Shown here piece by piece: positions 7,863-9,153 of a stretch of 9,153 bases of DNA (position 1 is the first letter of the stretch; each line of letters starts with the position of its first letter). Source of the DNA: an uncultured Bacteroides sp. (GTDB lineage: Bacteria; Bacteroidota; Bacteroidia; Bacteroidales; Bacteroidaceae); contig USSR01000236.1 of the NCBI GenBank assembly GCA_900557355.1, positions 1-9,153 of the forward strand, read 5' to 3'. The position numbers were made by a program, and so were the translations under genes. The notes beneath the pieces were generated by a model, which saw only the letters and a list, made by a program, of their open reading frames with translations, searched no databases and was not told the origin of the DNA.

Positions 7863-8969
7863 ATGAGAACGATTGTAGTATCCGCTGTTAACTTGAACAC
7901 CGGAGGAACTCTTACTATTCTGCGCGACTGCCTGCAATATCTCTCGGGGCTGGCAGAAAAGGAGAATTGCCGGATAGTGGCTTTAGTATATAAGAAAGAA
8001 CTGGCGTATTATCCGAACATTGAATATGTGGAAATCCAATGGTCTAAAAAGGCATGGATTATGAGATTGTGGTGCGAATATGTGACAATGCGCAAGATTT
8101 CAAAAAGGCTGGCTCCGGTTGTCTTGTGGCTTTCCCTGCACGACACCACTCCCAATGTCGTGGCCGACCGCAGGGCGGTATATTGCCATAATCCCTTTCC
8201 TTTTTACCGTTGGAAAATGTGCGAATGTTTTTTCTCACCGAAAGTGGTCTTATTTTCTTTATTTTCAAGATATGCTTATGAGATAAATATTCATCGGAAT
8301 ACATACGTGATTGTGCAGCAACAATGGATTCGGAGAGAATTTGAAAAACTGTTCGGTCTGGGAGAAGAAAAAATAATAGTGGCACCGCCTGAATACAAAC
8401 CTGTAAAACGGGACATGCATCCTGTGCCCGAATCCGAAGAGTTCTCTTTTCTGTACGCTACGGCGCCCAATAGCCATAAGAATATAGAATGCTTGTGTGA
8501 GGCGACCCGCTTGTTGCAGAAAAAGTCACCGGAACTGGATTTCAAGGTGTATGTCACTGTGCGGGGAGATGAGAATAATTATGCCCGGTGGCTCTATAAA
8601 TCCTGGGCGCAGCGCACTTCCCGTCTCTGCTTTGTGGGGTTTCTAAAGCGGGAAGAACTTTTTGAGTATTATCAGCGGTGTGATTGCTTGGTATTTCCTT
8701 CCAAAGTCGAAACGTGGGGGCTTCCCGTGACGGAGTTTGCGGCCTGGCGAAAGCCGATGTTGGTTTCCGACCTTCCTTATGCGTATGAAACAGCCGCAGG
8801 GTGTTCGGACGTATCTTTCTTCCATCCGGAGAATCCGGAAGAACTGGCGGAAAAAATGGAAAAACTGATTCGGGGAGACCGCTCCTTCCTTACGGATGTT
8901 GCAAAGCAGGAGACGGGAAGTCCGAAAGCCGGATCATGGAATGAGTTATTTAATATTTTATTAGCATGA
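7863..8969 (+). CDS. Glycosyltransferase, GT4-like (GT-B fold)
   Basis: 368-residue GT-B glycosyltransferase. The N-terminus VVSAVNLNTGGTLTIL has the GG glycine loop (14-15). AVYCHNPFPFY (105-115) and VIVQQQWIRREF (149-160) are typical of the Bacteroidetes capsule group, and IIVAPPE (161-167) marks the domain linker. The C-terminal donor domain has FLYATAPNSHKN (186-197), in the place where most GT4 enzymes have GR...KG. It also carries LCFVGFLKREEL and the EX7E motif E263-E271 in KVETWGLPVTEFAA. The Arg of the usual phosphate-binding pair is absent and only K196 remains, a known variation in this branch. Near the end the protein is short of the usual C-terminal helix, finishing NELFNILLA. 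The gene is GC-richer than the rest of the window (36 G+C in the 60 bases at 8581-8640). It ends in an ATGA overlap with the next glycosyltransferase. Donor sugar unknown. Confidence 0.88.
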   Translation: MRTIVVSAVNLNTGGTLTILRDCLQYLSGLAEKENCRIVALVYKKELAYYPNIEYVEIQWSKKAWIMRLWCEYVTMRKISKRLAPVVLWLSLHDTTPNVVADRRAVYCHNPFPFYRWKMCECFFSPKVVLFSLFSRYAYEINIHRNTYVIVQQQWIRREFEKLFGLGEEKIIVAPPEYKPVKRDMHPVPESEEFSFLYATAPNSHKNIECLCEATRLLQKKSPELDFKVYVTVRGDENNYARWLYKSWAQRTSRLCFVGFLKREELFEYYQRCDCLVFPSKVETWGLPVTEFAAWRKPMLVSDLPYAYETAAGCSDVSFFHPENPEELAEKMEKLIRGDRSFLTDVAKQETGSPKAGSWNELFNILLA

Positions 8970-9153
8970 AGGTTTTGCAGTTAGGTAAGTTCTATCCGGC
9001 TATCGGAGGGCTGGAAAAAGTGATGTACGACATAACGATGGGTCTTTCCGAGAAAAAGGAACGGTGTGACATATTATGTACCGTACTGGAAAAGCACGAC
9101 CGCGGCGATATAAGATTGAACGAGTATGCCGATGTCTTGCGTGTACCTTTCGG
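8966..9153 (+). CDS. Family 4 glycosyltransferase, N-terminal part (runs off the right edge)
   Basis: Open frame from ATG 8966, overlapping the previous stop by ATGA, through the end of the window with no stop (62 full codons). The protein starts MKVLQLGKFYPAIGGLEKVM, followed by YDITMGLSEK and CDILCT. The GKFYP and GGLEKV glycine-loop text at the first beta-strand is the classic start of GT4 glycosyltransferases of capsule clusters. Only the first part of the N-terminal domain is visible; the catalytic EX7E motif should lie about 600-700 bp beyond the edge if the gene is intact. It is likely the fourth sugar transferase of this operon. The operon therefore continues to the right. Confidence 0.85.
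   Translation, partial: MKVLQLGKFYPAIGGLEKVMYDITMGLSEKKERCDILCTVLEKHDRGDIRLNEYADVLRVPF

Noticed and set aside
7474..7937. Two overlapping - strand open frames of about 120 residues
   Set aside because: Both are antisense to the acetyltransferase gene with its intact hexapeptide repeats; their low-complexity text mirrors those repeats.
1..9153. Invertible promoter (mpi-type) inverted repeats that control Bacteroides capsule loci
   Set aside because: No intergenic region is large enough and no paired repeats were seen; such an element, if present, would be upstream of the window.

Overview
This is a 9.15 kb stretch of a surface-polysaccharide (capsule, exopolysaccharide or O-antigen type) biosynthesis operon, almost certainly from a member of the Bacteroidales such as Bacteroides or a relative. 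The reasons are the moderately AT-rich DNA, AT-rich start regions with no strong Shine-Dalgarno sequences, and the particular mix of protein types. These include a WbpL/WecA-type initiating transferase next to a short-chain epimerase/reductase, EpsH-like GT2 and several GT4 enzymes, and a CysE-like hexapeptide acetyltransferase. The genus is an inference from style, not from a marker gene.

All ten genes lie on the + strand and are tightly packed, with spacers of 3 to 33 bp and four ATGA overlaps. From left to right: the 3' part of a polyprenyl-phosphate sugar-1-phosphate transferase (1-900); an extended-SDR nucleotide-sugar epimerase/reductase (897-1841); a GT2 glycosyltransferase (1845-2828); a polytopic Wzy-like polymerase (2834-4129); a membrane acyltransferase of the OafA/acyltransferase-3 type (4163-5179); a GT4 glycosyltransferase (5176-6315); a second membrane acyltransferase (6312-7316); a left-handed beta-helix acetyltransferase (7321-7839); a second GT4-like glycosyltransferase (7863-8969); and the 5' end of a third GT4 enzyme that runs off the right edge (8966-9153). 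No stretch over 33 bp lacks a gene. I see no RNA gene, mobile element, CRISPR array, recognisable promoter or terminator.

Read as a pathway, the first two genes would make and load the first sugar on undecaprenyl phosphate. The four glycosyltransferases would extend the lipid-linked repeat unit, three acyltransferases would decorate it, and the Wzy-like protein would polymerise repeats on the periplasmic face. The flippase (Wzx), chain-length/export proteins and regulator are not in this window and should lie outside it. I found no convincing previously undescribed system. The points worth a second look are the likely coupling of the first two genes, the acyltransferase-rich content, and sharp base-composition steps between genes that remain translationally overlapped.
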